A stretch of 64,000 nucleotides of DNA from Pyrenophora tritici-repentis (taxonomy: Eukaryota; Ascomycota; Dothideomycetes; Pleosporales; Pleosporaceae): NCBI RefSeq assembly GCF_003171515.1, contig NC_089395.1, positions 2,232,001 to 2,296,000 on the forward strand, in the 5' to 3' direction. The notes below the pieces were generated by a model that saw nothing but the letters and a program-made list of their open reading frames with translations, was not told where the DNA came from and made no database searches. The translations under genes were made by a program, and so were the position numbers. Position 1 is the stretch's first letter; each line of letters starts with the position of its first letter. Below are positions 30,821-43,400 of the stretch, piece after piece.

Positions 30821-31008
30821 TGTGAACGGTCTGTAGGAACTGTATTCCAGCTACCTAGTCCAGATGCTATTTACAGTCAAGATGAAGAAAGAAGGTAAGA
30901 CGCGAGCGGCGAGCCCGCTTTGTTTGGGTTGGCGCACGGCCCTCTCGTTGCCGGGGAAGCGACTAGGCTCGCAGCCTAGTCATGTGACTTAGGGCTCAGC
31001 CCGTTACA
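30821..31008 (-). repeat. LTR (5' LTR in element orientation)
   Basis: 188 bp, identical by eye to 25624-25811, followed by target duplication GTGTG. Confidence 0.95.
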
Positions 31009-31216
31009 GTGTGGACATGTGTTCTGCCATATGAAACCAGGTTATCCCGGAGGCTGTGGGCGGGAACTGGAGTATTCCAAATAGAGGGTCGGCGAGGAAG
31101 GATGGGGTGGAAATGAGGGATGGGACAGGGGATAGGGGATATCGGTCGAGGATACACGTGCATGCTCTATATAATGTTCAATCCGTGCCAATTCGACTTT
31201 ATCTATGCTTTTTCCA

Positions 31217-31300
31217 GGGGGGATGGCGCAGTGGTAGTGCGCCTGGTTGCTTCTGCTAGCTTGCTCGCAGAGGTTGAAGGTTCGAATCCTTCTCCCCTCA
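31217..31300 (+). tRNA. tRNA-like gene, isotype unresolved
   Basis: An acceptor stem pairs GGGGGGA with TCCCCTC plus a discriminator A. A D arm (GCGC / GTGC or GCGC around AGTGGTA) matches the pol III A box, and a perfect T arm GAAGG-TTCGAAT-CCTTC holds the B box GGTTCGAATCC. The 84-nt length suggests an intron or a long variable arm, but the anticodon stem does not pair cleanly in any standard register and I could not assign an anticodon. It may be a real tRNA with an intron, a decayed tRNA or the head of a tRNA-derived SINE. It lies 208 bp from the end of the LTR element. Confidence 0.55.
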
Positions 31301-32627
31301 CCGCTATAATAATTCTATTATTCTAGCTTTACCAAAAAACATCGAACGGCTCCTTTCGAAACCTGGAAAGTTTTTCACCAATACCCCGCACGCTTAACGC
31401 TAGCCGCCGCCGTACAACCGAGCCACAAAGTACCGCCGAGACGAAAATATGCCGCAACTGCCGCTATATACAACAAACGTTCAAGGTCCCATGACTTTTT
31501 CCCCTACGAGGTTTTTTTCAGTCTTAGGAGCACGGGGTTATTATAGCAAAGGGATTGGTCACAAAGGTGGAGATAAACGGGTGTCTATTACAAGGTCTCT
31601 CTCTCTTTCCTGTATAGAAGCAAAAAACCCAAACCCCCATAGTCAAACTCGACCAAAGAAACGAAATCCTACGGGTATAGAGGGAAAAAACTAGTCAAAC
31701 GGCCCTAGGCCACCGTCCTACATAGTCTCTGACTGAAAAAGGACGTTAATGGATACTACTACTACTACTACTACTATGCTTTTTCCAAACCGGAACCTCG
31801 GCCAACAGTGATATCAGCTGTAACTACGTCTGGCTAGTTTGCACCTATACTATCGCATCTCCCGACAAAGAAACAACATATATTCGTACACCGACGACAA
31901 GCTCGCTACACGGCTGTGCTTTATTCAAAGAACAACCAATTCAATGCATCAACCGTACGTAGAATCAATTTTTATCTAGCCTAGACGAGCTGAGTATAAC
32001 TGACATAAGACCATCTCATACATCAAAAAAGAAACGTTTTCAAGTATCCAGAAGGGGTATCTCAAGTGTTACAAGTGCGTTGCCGAAGCTGATCAATCGG
32101 TCGTAGCCGGAGTTACAAAATGGAAAGAGGTCAAGAACAAAGAAAAAAAAGAATCCTCTAGGGGATGAGACATGGGATGCTTTTAGAGAAACAAATCGAG
32201 GGTACCAGATGGAGTCGTGGCGATGCCGTGGCGTAACAATTTGTCCCGTAGAGTCGCGTCCACAAAGCTGTGTGCCAGGGAGATATAGCCGGAAGAGCAC
32301 GGTGCGTTCGTGTTTGGATGGGTCCCCCAGATTGTCACCAATGGTGAAAAAAAGCGGGCATGCTGTATCTCTGGAGCTAGTGCTGTATGAGACCGCGAGG
32401 GAACATCCGTGACGCCGTGGTCGCCGCTGCGCTAGCGGAAAGTGGGGCGTGGGCCGCAAGACCCTCCCTCGCCACACACTCTCTCACAGACCTCTTCTTG
32501 CGCAACGTCTTGTTCTCGCATCTTCCAACTTCTGCCAGTATCCACAGTCCACAACATATGACCGCAAAATGCACGATAGAGCACGGGCCGGAACTTCAAT
32601 CGTAATGTTCGTCGATTCGCGAATACG
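31301..32627. other. Intergenic after the tRNA-like gene; ACT microsatellite
   Basis: No coding region recognised. A trinucleotide run (ACT)n lies at about 31755-31776. The stretch 31320-31700 is A-rich with no ORF that looks real; a tRNA-derived repeat body is possible but unproven. Confidence 0.4.
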
Positions 32628-34023
32628 TCACTGATGCTGCTTGAAAACCATCTTTCTCGGCTTGTTGTCCTCCACGGAGACTTTGACCTCATGATGCATC
32701 ATGACGCCTTCTTGCTCATCGCGTTCGAATAGACTAGAGGTGCTTGTATGTCCATCTGGAAGAGTACCCATCGTAATCGCTTGCCAGTCCGGATGCTCTC
32801 TTGGCTTCTTCTTCGGACAGCCTTTGGAAGAGATGGTTACGGTGAAGTTTCCGAGGTTTCTGGGCACCAGAACCGGTTCGGAATTGTTCCTAGCTGGGCC
32901 GTTTGGGTGAGTTCCCGATCTGTGTGAGAGGGAAATCTCGGTCTGTTGTATGTCTGGGTAAAGGATGCCGCTGCCGCCCACTCCAAGGATTCGCTTGATC
33001 CGGGGTACGCTTGCGACTATGATGGATAGACCTGATACAGATCTGGAAACGATTAGCTTGATATTTGAATCATCTGAAAATGCTTACTGGGTTAGAACTA
33101 CGAGGTCGACCGCACTATCTACAGTTTGTCAGTCTTCGGTGATGAAACTGTACGATATGACTTACGGGCAGGGTCATGACTTGAAGTGACATGCACGACG
33201 GCCCAAATCTGCCCTCCACTGACCAATGCTACACTGCAGAATTGTTAATCTTTGAATTTTAGGTAAAGGAAATCGACATACATTGCACGCACCCCAAAGA
33301 GCATTCCCGCCGACATGATCTTCTCTTTGTCCAACGACAACTTCCATAGCGTCGGAACTAGCCAGAAGGCCAAAGCGATATCCGTTACTATGTTGAGCGC
33401 AATCCCTGTCAGTAGGATTGGTGCTTGTCCGCACTGCAGCGAGTGTGTGGTCCATACTGGTAGCCCACATTGGAAGGAAACACCAAATAATGCAAAGAGA
33501 GCGTAGACGACAATCATGCCGTACAAAACCATTCTTGGCCATCGCGTCTGCGTCGCCACCCGTTCGATGAGAAAAGCCGAGGATATTTTGGAGAGCGTCA
33601 TGGCAACAATGCCGAGCAGTGCTGCAGCATACATGGCCTAGATTTCATGGTCAGTTATGAGTGTATCCAACAGACGAAATCCACCGACCTGGTAGAACAT
33701 GGTGATATCGTCAGCAGTGACATCATCTTCTCTCTTCCCCAGACCACCGCTGATGGCATACTGGTAGCAGACGGTCGTGCAAAGGTAAAACACCTACACC
33801 AGGTCAGTATGAATCGCCATAGGGCAGCGTGAGGTCTTACTGTCCCTGCCACAATCGCTGCGTCATCTCGCCCAAAACCGACTTTGTGAGAATAACCCTG
33901 GCCAAATCGCGCAACCAGTGCAAGCAGTACTACGCATGCCCAGGTGTAGGTGGAGACGAGGGCGAATCCGTTCCTGGTGGTTGCTGCATTGCGTGGGCCC
34001 TCGTTCTCACTTAGGGGCACCAT
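32628..34023 (-). CDS. PTH11-like seven-transmembrane (fungal rhodopsin-domain) protein
   Basis: Six exons can be read: 33841-34023, 33689-33793, 33282-33637, 33166-33233, 33088-33118 and 32628-33042, giving 385 residues with introns of 45-51 bp. Seven hydrophobic helices are visible, from ALVSTYTWACVVLLALVARF (TM1) through VVYALFALFGVSFQC, ALNIVTDIALAFWLV (the family's conserved N...D in TM5), GVRAIVALV and VDLVVLTQSVSGLSIIVASV (TM7). The cytosolic tail is about 125 residues and polar. Members of this family are plasma-membrane receptors; the founding PTH11 is needed for host-surface sensing in Magnaporthe. The ligand is unknown. The second donor (GTCGGT) is non-consensus. Confidence 0.87.
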
Positions 34024-35186
34024 TGTACAACATTGACAAGGTGTTAGCGGTACGCTGTTTTCTGCTGAACAAAGTAGGGACTGATCGTAGAGGTTAGAGA
34101 AACGAACGTGCGGTGTCAGCACACAAGACGCTTTTCCGCGCTCCCGCCGTTCTTGCCGTATAGATCTCAAATCGGCGCACCTATCACGACCCCCGGCGGC
34201 CCCGGGTCGTGACAGGTTCCACGGTCTTTTTGTGCCCAAGACAACAGCACGTGTCTACCCACTCAGGGCATGGACCGCGAATAACGGGCATTTCCACGTC
34301 CTTAACGGGCCTTTGATATTGTCTGTGCGTCAACGTGAGCAAAAGGCTAAACCGCTTTTCGTAACAAGGGTGTTCATCAGCTGCATGGCCATGCGTCTCG
34401 ATAGATTACGCCTCGCCGTCACTGACAGTAGGACCGAGTAACGCCATCGATTTAGCAATAGCTGCATTCTTCCTCATCAATCTGATTCAATCCATAATCA
34501 TGTCTAGTAAACAGGGCGCGGAGAAATATGCTAGATCCCGCATCCTACAAGCTCGTTGGCTTCGAGACGCAGCGGGCCGTCGTTTAGACGCCTCTTCCTC
34601 CGTCGCTTGTTCAACAAGGGTACCTGAATCAGGTCACTAGCGTGGAATTCCCGCCTCACCCGCGGACGTTGTTCGCGACGACGGCAACATGTCCCTTTTG
34701 TGGTTCGTATACGATGCGGGCCGCTCTGGACTGTGCGAGATTATGTTGGGATCAAATGTCGTATTCCAATCTCTTACCCATCCTACGTACTCCAAGATCA
34801 AGCACGCCTTCGGCGGGGGAACTTGGCCATCTTGGCCATCTTACCCCCAAAAATCAAAGACCAGGTAGTCACACAACAGGAGATCCCGACACTGTCTTTA
34901 GAGTCGAGAACGCGCTCACAATGCGCACGGTAATGGGACTTTGCGGACCTTGATCGAGGCCCTGCATTTTACCGAACGCCACGCATGAGTCGAGGCTGCT
35001 TTTGGCAGGCATCCCAGCGGTCTCGCTTCCAATCACCACGACCCGTCACCTAATGGCTTGCGGTATTCTTCCGGCCGTTCTCTTCATCCCATGCAGCGAG
35101 ACCCCACCGCTTATTGAGAAGTTCTGTCACATTTAGACTTCCATGCTTCCTCCATCGACTACTGGAATCGCATCATTTGTGCCAAC
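34024..35186. promoter_or_regulatory. Divergent intergenic region with GC-rich palindrome
   Basis: Lies between the head-to-head receptor and permease genes. It contains a perfect 9-bp inverted repeat TCACGACCC...GGGTCGTGA with an 11-bp GC-rich spacer (34184-34212). Otherwise no gene seen. Confidence 0.45.
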
Positions 35187-36983
35187 ATGGAGCTAAACAC
35201 CTACAAATCGGATGCCGATCTTGAAGTCGCCGAGCAAGGGTCGTCCAGCCAGGGAGAGAAGGCAGAAAGAGATGCGTCCGTTGCGCCTTCAGTGCCAGCA
35301 CGGTTACCAGGGCAGCTTGAGGTACGCATAGCCTACGCTGCTACATCGAGAACACATGTTGACCCAAACAGCGATACATTAATCTTTCAGCTGTCATCAA
35401 CTTTGCAATTATCATCCTCGCTTCATGGGAGTCGTTTGCAGTGACTTTCCAGTTTGCCCTAACCAATGGAGGTCCTGCAAGTATCTTCTATGGTTCCCTC
35501 TTAGCTAGCTTTGGCGCCTGTGCTGTGGGATTTTCTCTTGCTGAACTTGCTTCAATGTATGTCATTGTCATATTAAACAACATGAGTTTCCGCTGATAGT
35601 TGAACAGAGATCCAACAGTAGGCGCTCAGTACCGTTGGTCAGCCAACCTCGCACCTGCTGCACCTCGTTTCTGGGGTCTCCTCCAAGGTAAACGATATGA
35701 CTTTCGCGCAGTAGACCTAAACTTACAAGAGCAGGATGGATCACTGTGGGCGCATGGTGTTTTGCCTGCAGCGGACCACCATCGATTCTTGCAAATTTGA
35801 TTACTTCGCTTGCAATCTTCAATAACCCTAGCTACGAGCCCCAGCGATGGCACACCAGTCTTATCATGATTGCGATCATGATTGTACCTTTTACATTCAA
35901 CCTCTGGTTCCGCAAACTGCTCGACGCTTTTGAGATTACTGGTGGCATTCTCCATATATGCCTCTTCGTCGTGGTCGTCATTATCTTCGTTGTTTTCGGA
36001 CCGCGCAGCAGCCCGGAGTTTGTGTTCAAGACGCTTACTTGGGAAGAGTCTGGTTGGAACAACAAGGGCATATCTTGGGGTCTTGGTCTACTGAGCATGA
36101 CCTTCTCTGTCACGGGAGCTGATAGTGTCTTGCATATGTGTAAGTTCGGTTCCTCTAAATTGTGTCTCCCCGCTGATCGTATATGCAGGCGACGAAGTGA
36201 AAAAGGTCCGCACGCGTGTGCCACGCAGTATCATCATCACATGTGTAGCCAACTCCATCATGTTGGTTATCTTTGCTACTATCCTCCTCTTCTACATGGG
36301 CCCGCTCGAAAAAGTCGTCGACAAACCACTCCCCATCCTATGGGTCATCTACAACATCACGGAATCCTCAGTCGCGGCCAACGTCATCACCGCGCTCATC
36401 GCCGTCATCTTCTTCTTCGCCCTCTTCAACATCTTCGCTTCAGTTTCCCGACTGGTCTGGGTGTTTGCCCGCGACAACGGCCTCCCTTTCTCAAACTTCT
36501 TTTCATATGTATGTTTCCTCCCAGCGTACACATGGCAATGACTAACAACCTCTGCAGGTCCACCCCACCCTTAAACTCCCCGTCAACGCCCTCATACTCG
36601 TCGGCACAATAGTAACATGCCTCTCCCTCATCTACATCGCCAGCGCAACAGCCTTCAATGCGCTCATCTCCCTCCAAGCCTTTGGCCTCCACATATCCTA
36701 CTTCTTCCCCATCCTCTTTATCTTCCTGCGCAAGATCCGGGGTCCACCGCCCCCATACGGCCCCTTCAAAATGGGTGCTTACGGTATACCCGTTAATATC
36801 TTCGCGTTATGCTACATCTTCTTCGTCGTCCTCTGGATGCCATTCCCCCAGATCCTGCCTGTCACAAAGGACAACATGAACTACGCGGGCCCCATCTTCG
36901 GTGGCTTAGTTCTATGTGCGTTTATACACTGGTTCGTCAGCGCGAAGAAGAATTTCAAGCTGCCGGTTATTCGGTATGAGTAG
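35187..36983 (+). CDS. Amino-acid/GABA permease (APC family)
   Basis: Plasma-membrane transporter of the fungal amino-acid/choline (UGA4-like) group. Six exons: 35187-35321, 35372-35556, 35608-35687, 35735-36139, 36189-36508 and 36558-36983, giving 516 residues. Short introns are about 47-51 bp. A cytosolic N-terminus of about 45 residues precedes about 12 hydrophobic helices. Family signatures: AVINFAIIILASWESFAV at TM1, the DPTVGAQYRW loop, WITVGAWCFACSGPPSILAN, the SDEVKK-type loop before VPRSII (here CDEVKKVRTRVPRSII), ASVSRLVWVFARDNGLPFS and PPPPYGPFKMGAYGIPVN. Substrate not predictable from sequence alone; GABA, choline or other amino acids are possible. All splice sites are GT-AG and phase-consistent. 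Confidence 0.93.
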
Positions 36984-38629
36984 GTTGGGTTTGGAAGCGG
37001 GGAGGCTTTGTCGTTGTTATTGTTGTTGTAGTCGTCTCACGATTTCTGTTCTTCATACGCAACGTTTTGCAGAGATTTGGATACCATCGTTTCAACATTC
37101 TCGCGCCATCGACAACAGCGGCGGCGGCGCTATTAAATAAACATAATAGCTTAGGAGACTACATGAGCTCTAATGATGTATCTATCAAATCAAAAGAAAC
37201 CCACGATACCAGAGCAAGTTCCATCTTCCTTGGTACTTGAATCGGAAACATTTTGTGCAACCCAACTCCTCTTTTTCTATCAAATATTCTAGGGAAGGCA
37301 TCCTTGCTTTGTGTAAACGCCACAATGACGGCCACGGCAGCGCTAAGGTGAGTGTTCGGCTGACTTCCACGTGGGTGGGGTTCCGCCGCTGTGGTTCATT
37401 GTGCCACGCGGCGACGCCACATGAGGCGTTAGTGTGGTGTTAGCAGGGTGTGGAGAGGTGAACATATTGGGTTACGAGCATTGGATTGAATTTCGAGTTT
37501 GGGTGATGATGATGGGCATATGGTTGTCTGAATAGGTGGGGCGTTGGAATGCCTTGTCCGTGGGCTATGCCTCTTGTCTCACGTGACGTGGGACTTCTGG
37601 CCCTAGAGTACGAATATGGGATATCTTATAGTATTGTTTTATATGGAATACTTGATGTGTTTCTACATGGAAAGGAAACGTGTTTGGGGATGTTTGATGT
37701 TAGATCACGCAAGAGAATATTTATGTATCTTGGTCTTGCTGGCTATTAGACATGTGACGCGTACATTCTGACTGACAACATCAACTTCACAATCTATAAT
37801 CTCCATCTTGTACCGCACGCCCGGTCCACGCGATCTCCAAAATTCTAGACTTCACGACGAAGTTTTTCCCTATGTTCTTTCTGAGAGCGCAACACTGATT
37901 GCAAGACTCGTCATCGGCAAAGCCCGTCACCCCTGGAATTGCGTGATGAAAAGTCAGACAACCTCGTACTTCGGATGGTTCGGAAGGCGCTGAGTGATGA
38001 CAATCATCGCGACTCGGTGTGCTTAGACAGCGGGGCTAGGTATGTCGCCGAGTGTGGAGAGATGAGAGCGCTGACGCCAAGGTCTTGTGTGGCGTTGAGT
38101 CGAAAGAACGACTATAATTATCATGTTGCTCTTCTGCCTCTTTGGTATCTTTAAAACTGGATCTGCTTTTGCTGATGAGCGCGCGCCAGGCTGCGCCGGT
38201 GCTTTCTGGAGCTGACTTGAATATCTGAGTTTTCTAGGTCTTATGGTCCACGAATAATGTTCCCATGGGCGAAAGGTCGACTTCCGAGGGAATACTGCAG
38301 ATGAAGAGAAGAGTGTTGGAACGTTGACAATTGGGTAGCGATAGTTTTTTAGAAGAAAAAATAGACGCGTCCTGGCGCTGGAACCTATGCTAATCTAACA
38401 TAAGGTAAGGGTATCTCGTACGCTTCGGGTATGGCGCAAGCCCGATCCGTGCGCAGTAAGCACGGCGGGAGAACACCCGGGAGCAATGCCTGAGGTATGA
38501 CCCCGAAACCGGCAATTTTGTCCTGTTTGATTACGCGCAAGTTGATGATCGCGTATAGCTAAGATGGTTGGCCCGGCCGGCAATTTAGTCGGCATTCGGA
38601 CTACACTGAACGCAAGATCTCTTCATCTT
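36984..38629. other. Intergenic, convergent 3' flanks, no gene
   Basis: 1.65 kb between two convergent genes. ORFs are short and random; no repeat termini or RNA gene recognised. Confidence 0.45.
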
Positions 38630-40435
38630 TCAAACTGGATCCTTGCGACCACGTTTTGACAATTTCCGTCTCGGCATGTCCTGTGAGAAGGAACGCTCGG
38701 GTAAGCAGCCTATGCTAGGCAACGCCGTGACTGAGTCGTCTCGACTGGCAAAAGTCTTACAGGAGTCTCGATTCATGAATCTGCCATAGGAAATTGGTGG
38801 TACCGTGAGTAACTCCAGGGCATCGGGATCGAATTCGTCCTTTCGTTCGTGGAATGGACTTTGGGTGACTGCAACCCCTGTTCTGGTGTCGCTATAGTTG
38901 CTCATCATCGAAAGCGGGTGACGGGAATTGCCTGCCTTATTCGATGAGAAGCTCGAGGTTGGAAGGGTGGCTCCGGAGTCTACCCAGGGCCAAATGCCAC
39001 TCATGAAGCTCTTTCTGGTCTCAAGTATAGGCGGATGATCATTGGCGCCGAGTGAAATCCAACTCCAACCCGAAGGTCTATTCCACTCCTTGTGCATAGG
39101 AGGCGGTGGAAGGTGGATGAAGGGCTTCTGTGGTGTCCGGTCGCTGTCGCTCGATGAGTGAGTGATGTGGGAAAGAAACTCTTTGATTCTTTTAGGTAAT
39201 AACCGAACGACCACTATTCGGATAGAGGGGAGTGACACGCAAATGAAACCTGCGGCCAGCTCAAGTTCTGTCCAGATGGTGACAGCGACGTAGTCCCACG
39301 TAGGGTCCACAGATATCTTGAATGTAGTGAGGGTCTGGAAACGGAAGATGGTTGCAATACATCCAAAGGTACCGATGGCGAACATGAATCCGACTGCCCA
39401 CTTCCGCTGGCGCTTCATCTGAAGGTTTTTGATAGATACCAGCGGCAGAATTAGTAAGACGATGTCTTGCGCAATTGCACTAGCCGAGTTTGCGAAGGCT
39501 ATAGCTCGAAGATCCATGCACTTCCCCTTGATATCCCGGTTCCAGAAAGATTCTATCGGACTGCAGATGAATACCGTGAAGAAGAAGATTGTGACCGAGT
39601 TGATGATAATGCAGGCTAGAACGATATAGGCAGTGATCCGGAAGCGTCGAGTCTGGAAGATCTCTAGGTAGAAAAGGACCAGAGAGACTTTGATGAGACC
39701 GAGGACGAGGACATAGGTTGACCAGCATATGAAAACTGTCTCAATGTTAGTAAAGCACTACAGGTGGGTATGCTATCGGATCATGAAGCTTACAGTAGCG
39801 GAGGACGCTCAGCAGTGCGCCATCTGGGAGGTTCCATAGATGCTCACCAAACCCCTCTTGTGTCACTACAACATGTTAGTTCACTATGCTCATTGTGACA
39901 ATACCGATTACTTACTGCATATGACGCACGCGACAGGCAGCGCACATATCAAGATCGCAATGACGACAATATAGTCGTCTAATGCCAATCTTTTCGATAT
40001 AAACTTGCCTGCGATCCGAAGGATCACACACACAATGGCCAACGAGTACACAACGATAGTGTATGTGAATATATCCGTTCGCTTCGACTCTCTAGATAGG
40101 TTGCACTGATCGGCTTGGACTCTCGCCGTCTGTAAACTTTCTTGCATCGTACAGTTGGCGAGCATACACTCAGCTACCGTCTGCGTAAGCTTGGAGTCGC
40201 GGCATATACAGTCGACATCGGATGCGGGACAACCGCTAACAGAAAGTGCACTTATTGTGCAAACAAGCTGAGAGAGAGTTAGTAAGTGCGACGCTTATAG
40301 TAAGTCACTACATACTCCACATGGCGGAATATCAGCGACGCCCAGCGCCCTCGAATTCACACCAGGCCCAAATGCCTCAACAACACCGATCGATAAGAAG
40401 ACCCAAAAGACTGCAAGAAGCGCTCGAACTCTCAT
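38630..40435 (-). CDS. CFEM-domain PTH11-like receptor (7TM)
   Basis: Four exons: 40316-40435, 39916-40267, 39794-39865 and 38630-39735, giving 549 residues; introns are 48-58 bp. A signal peptide (MRVRALLAVFWVFLSIGVVEA) is followed by an eight-cysteine CFEM domain split by intron 1 (IPPCGLVCTISAL, GCPASDVDCICRD, ECMLANC, QADQC). Seven membrane helices follow, including IFTYTIVVYSLAIVCVILR, DDYIVVIAILICALPVACVI, VLVLGLIKVSLVLFYLEIF, the FIC.P...FWN..IKGKCMDLRAIA loop and SASAIAQDIVLLILPL. The 210-residue cytosolic tail is Ser/Pro-rich and disordered. This is the classic PTH11 architecture: an extracellular CFEM module thought to sense the host surface or metal/haem ligands. Function here is inferred from family. 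Confidence 0.93.
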
Positions 40436-43400
40436 GGCTGGGAAGCCTTTGCTTGGAACCGGAACTTGAACGTGACATGGGGTTGGTCGGAGAAGTCGGG
40501 GGAGTATATCAACAAGAAGGATGAAGATGATCTTCCTCGAATGTATCACTTTGAAGGACGCGCGAACCTAGTCATTGCAATGGGCCCTGGTGGTGGAGGC
40601 TTGCGAGGCGCGTTTTTGGCTGCCGGCAATGAACCTGAAGTAGAGCCAATCATATCTGCTGGTGGATTCACCGCGGCAGAGTTTTGGGATTGAAGCCCTG
40701 CGCCGTCGTATTGACGGGACCAGGAAAGATGATCGGCTTATAGCGTTCAAGGAACTCCCAGTCAAGGTGCCATGTGCGATCGCTAGTTACTGGGTGGAGA
40801 TGCAACGGCACGTGGCGATCTAGTTGTTCACTTCAAGGACAAAGCTTGTCTTGGCCGGTATAACGGCACTTCTCGGCTATGCGCATGCGTCACGCGGATC
40901 CCTGGGGTGTATCAATAGCGAAGGCAGGGTAAGTATGTGCTGGCTTCCAAAGGATAAATGGATGGAGGGTTAAACTTTGAGAGATGGTCTGAGCTCGCCG
41001 CCAGATTGGTCGTAGGAGACGCAGCACCCCATGGTTAGATACGGTAGTTTGGACAAAGTGGAACGCCACCTGCAGTAGTATAGTCAAGACGCAGTTGGAA
41101 TAGGAGTAGGAAAGGGGGTGTGAAAAGCGTGGCGGCTTCGAGAATGTCGCTGGTATGCAAGTAGAGTTTGTTTAGAGTTTGAAACAAGTGGAGAAGGGGT
41201 TGAGCTAGCTTACGTCAGGGCTGTCAAAAGCTGGGGCACAACCGCCGCCAGCTTTCTTCTGCCACCAAGCCCCACGAGATGGGCTGCATACCAGTACCTT
41301 GAGCAGATCGTCCATGCAGAAGTTCGTACTGCCGCGACATTGTTTGCGCAATTGCGATGTGCTGCTACTGCACCACCCTACGTGTCTCCACCTATTTCCT
41401 CTCAAGGTGGACCCATCCCTTTTGAAAACAGTGGTACGCATGCGTATTCATATTCGACGTCGGTTCGAGCAACGAATAAAACCATAATAGCGACATTATG
41501 GAAGCCCATACTCGTTGCGCACGCATGATGCAAGTGAATACGACAGGCCCGCGTATGCACGGCTACCCAATAAGTTAGAAGCATTAGTAGACGCCTTTCA
41601 TCCCGCAGCCGATGCGTCCCGGTAGGGGTCCGCGCAAGTTCTTACGGTACCTCCGTCGACATACCAGCTATCTGTCTTATTACTCCGTATCAGATTCGAG
41701 AATTGCGTCTACTATCTCCATGGGCGACTACGACGAAGAAAAGCACGCGAGTATACTATCGGCGCCATGTTCAAACTTCCAGCAAGTTCAGTGCAGCCAT
41801 CGAATCGTGGCTCCAAGAACAATCCTCCCGAAATTCTCACAAGGCCTAAGACATCCTGAGAAATACCTCCGGTAGCCAATCTCGATTCGAAAGGATTCAA
41901 CATGACACCTATTATCCAGATTGAATGGCGAGGCACAGGGGAAGCAGGAGAGCATGACTACGAACGGTCCGAAGTCTGGAGGATTCAGCGCTTGATGACC
42001 TTGTAGACGGAAGCCGTGGCTCCGTCGTGGTCGTGAAGGATTGCCCGCGAGACTCACCGTCGATGTGGAGGTCTTGACGTTTTCTTCGGACCATCGGTTC
42101 CAGATCGCCTACCCGGTTCGAGGGCTTACTTACCTCTAGGTATAGGACCTAGGTCTAGACGCTTTGGCGTTGTGAACATGTTCGTATTCGAAAGTATGCC
42201 ATTGATGCATACACTATTACGATCGCTGGCTGAGTTGACCACATTCCCGGCTTCATTGTGTGCCAAACCAAGGTGTTCCCTGCGATGATTGAGTAGGTGC
42301 AGGTTCAAATCAGCTGCGGTCCTGATTCTTCTACCGCTATGCCCTCATGGTAGCGCGCTGGACGAGTCAAGTTGGCTTCCGCGGAGACATGGTAACATGT
42401 CGAGACAAGCGAGGTAAAGCTTGGACTTCCCGTCACAATCACATCCCCGTGAGAATTCTATCTTTGCGGAAGGTCTTGCGAGTGATAATATGATAATTGA
42501 TACATGGTAGCCGCTTGTATACCATGAGACTATGATGGAGGGCGGAACCCAAGATCTTAGATGGCCCGAGCGCGTCCTGATTGAACGGTTGTCAGGTTTG
42601 AGTGAACAAGATTAGGCTAAGATAGGATGTTTCAGGGTTGGAAGAAGGTGGGTATACTGCGGATGCTGAAACCATATGTGGAAGTTACGCTACGCCCCCC
42701 GCCTTCCGTCCTGCGTCCGAGACACAGTCCGCAACAATCAATTAAGTGGGTCCTAGAAGGTTCAGATTGGATTGATTGATTACCGCTTTAAGCCTAGTAG
42801 TTACCTATAGGAGTTTAAGCCCTACCTAGATAGGTAAGTGGGTCTAGGAGAGTGACCGGATTGAATTGATTGTTGCGGAGTCTAGTCCGAGACGAAGACC
42901 CACAAAATTGGCGCGCGACCGAGAGCATACCTCAGTGAAATGACTACACCTTAGGAATCGTTCGTCCGATGCCCCGCGGACGGTATTTCCAGTGAACAAT
43001 ACCATGCCTCAAATCCTGTACTTTGAACACAGCATGCCACGTGGTTGGAACGTTCCGCCTCTTCAACGACGTCTGCAGGCTAGAAGTGTAAACTGTCGCA
43101 AATTTGTAACACGAGCGATATTCATTTTAGCGAGATCAAAACCTTAAGGGCGGCACCTACCTGGAAACCACTGTTCCGCTGTCGCGTGCCGTCAAGTTCA
43201 AGGAAATGACTTACGTTAGTTGACCCAGATATTGTAGTCTACCTAGGCTGCTGTTTCACCAATGTGCTTATTCTTCATGGGTCGTCATCATCAGTGGCTT
43301 ACCGACTGTGGCCCGGAAGCTTTTGCGACCAGAGGATCCAGTCACATTTTTCCAATTTGTGACCAATCCATGGGGGGCATACATGAATGTTGCTCGTTGA

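Larger units (their letters stand above)
25624..31008 (-). mobile_element. Full-length Ty3/gypsy chromovirus LTR retrotransposon, 5,385 bp
   Basis: Two 188-bp LTRs (25624-25811 and 30821-31008) appear identical. The 5-bp target duplication GTGTG lies at 25619-25623 and 31009-31013. On the minus strand the order is LTR, primer-binding site, a 9-bp tandem-repeat leader, gag, an amber codon, pol (protease, RT, RNase H, integrase, chromodomain), polypurine tract, LTR. All reading frames are intact, so the copy is recent and potentially active. The gene order and chromodomain place it in the chromovirus branch of Metaviridae-type retrotransposons. Confidence 0.96.

Noticed and set aside
32040..32477. 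145-codon minus-strand ORF
   Set aside because: Random composition with a poly-Phe run from a poly-A tract; no family features.
34642..34953. 103-codon plus-strand ORF upstream of the permease
   Set aside because: No domain, no splice logic; sits in the divergent promoter region.
40466..40693. 75-codon plus-strand ORF upstream of the CFEM receptor
   Set aside because: Lies in the receptor promoter, no recognisable features, Gly-rich by chance.
41205..41441. Cys-containing minus-strand ORF resembling a small effector
   Set aside because: No signal peptide in frame and no second exon that makes sense.
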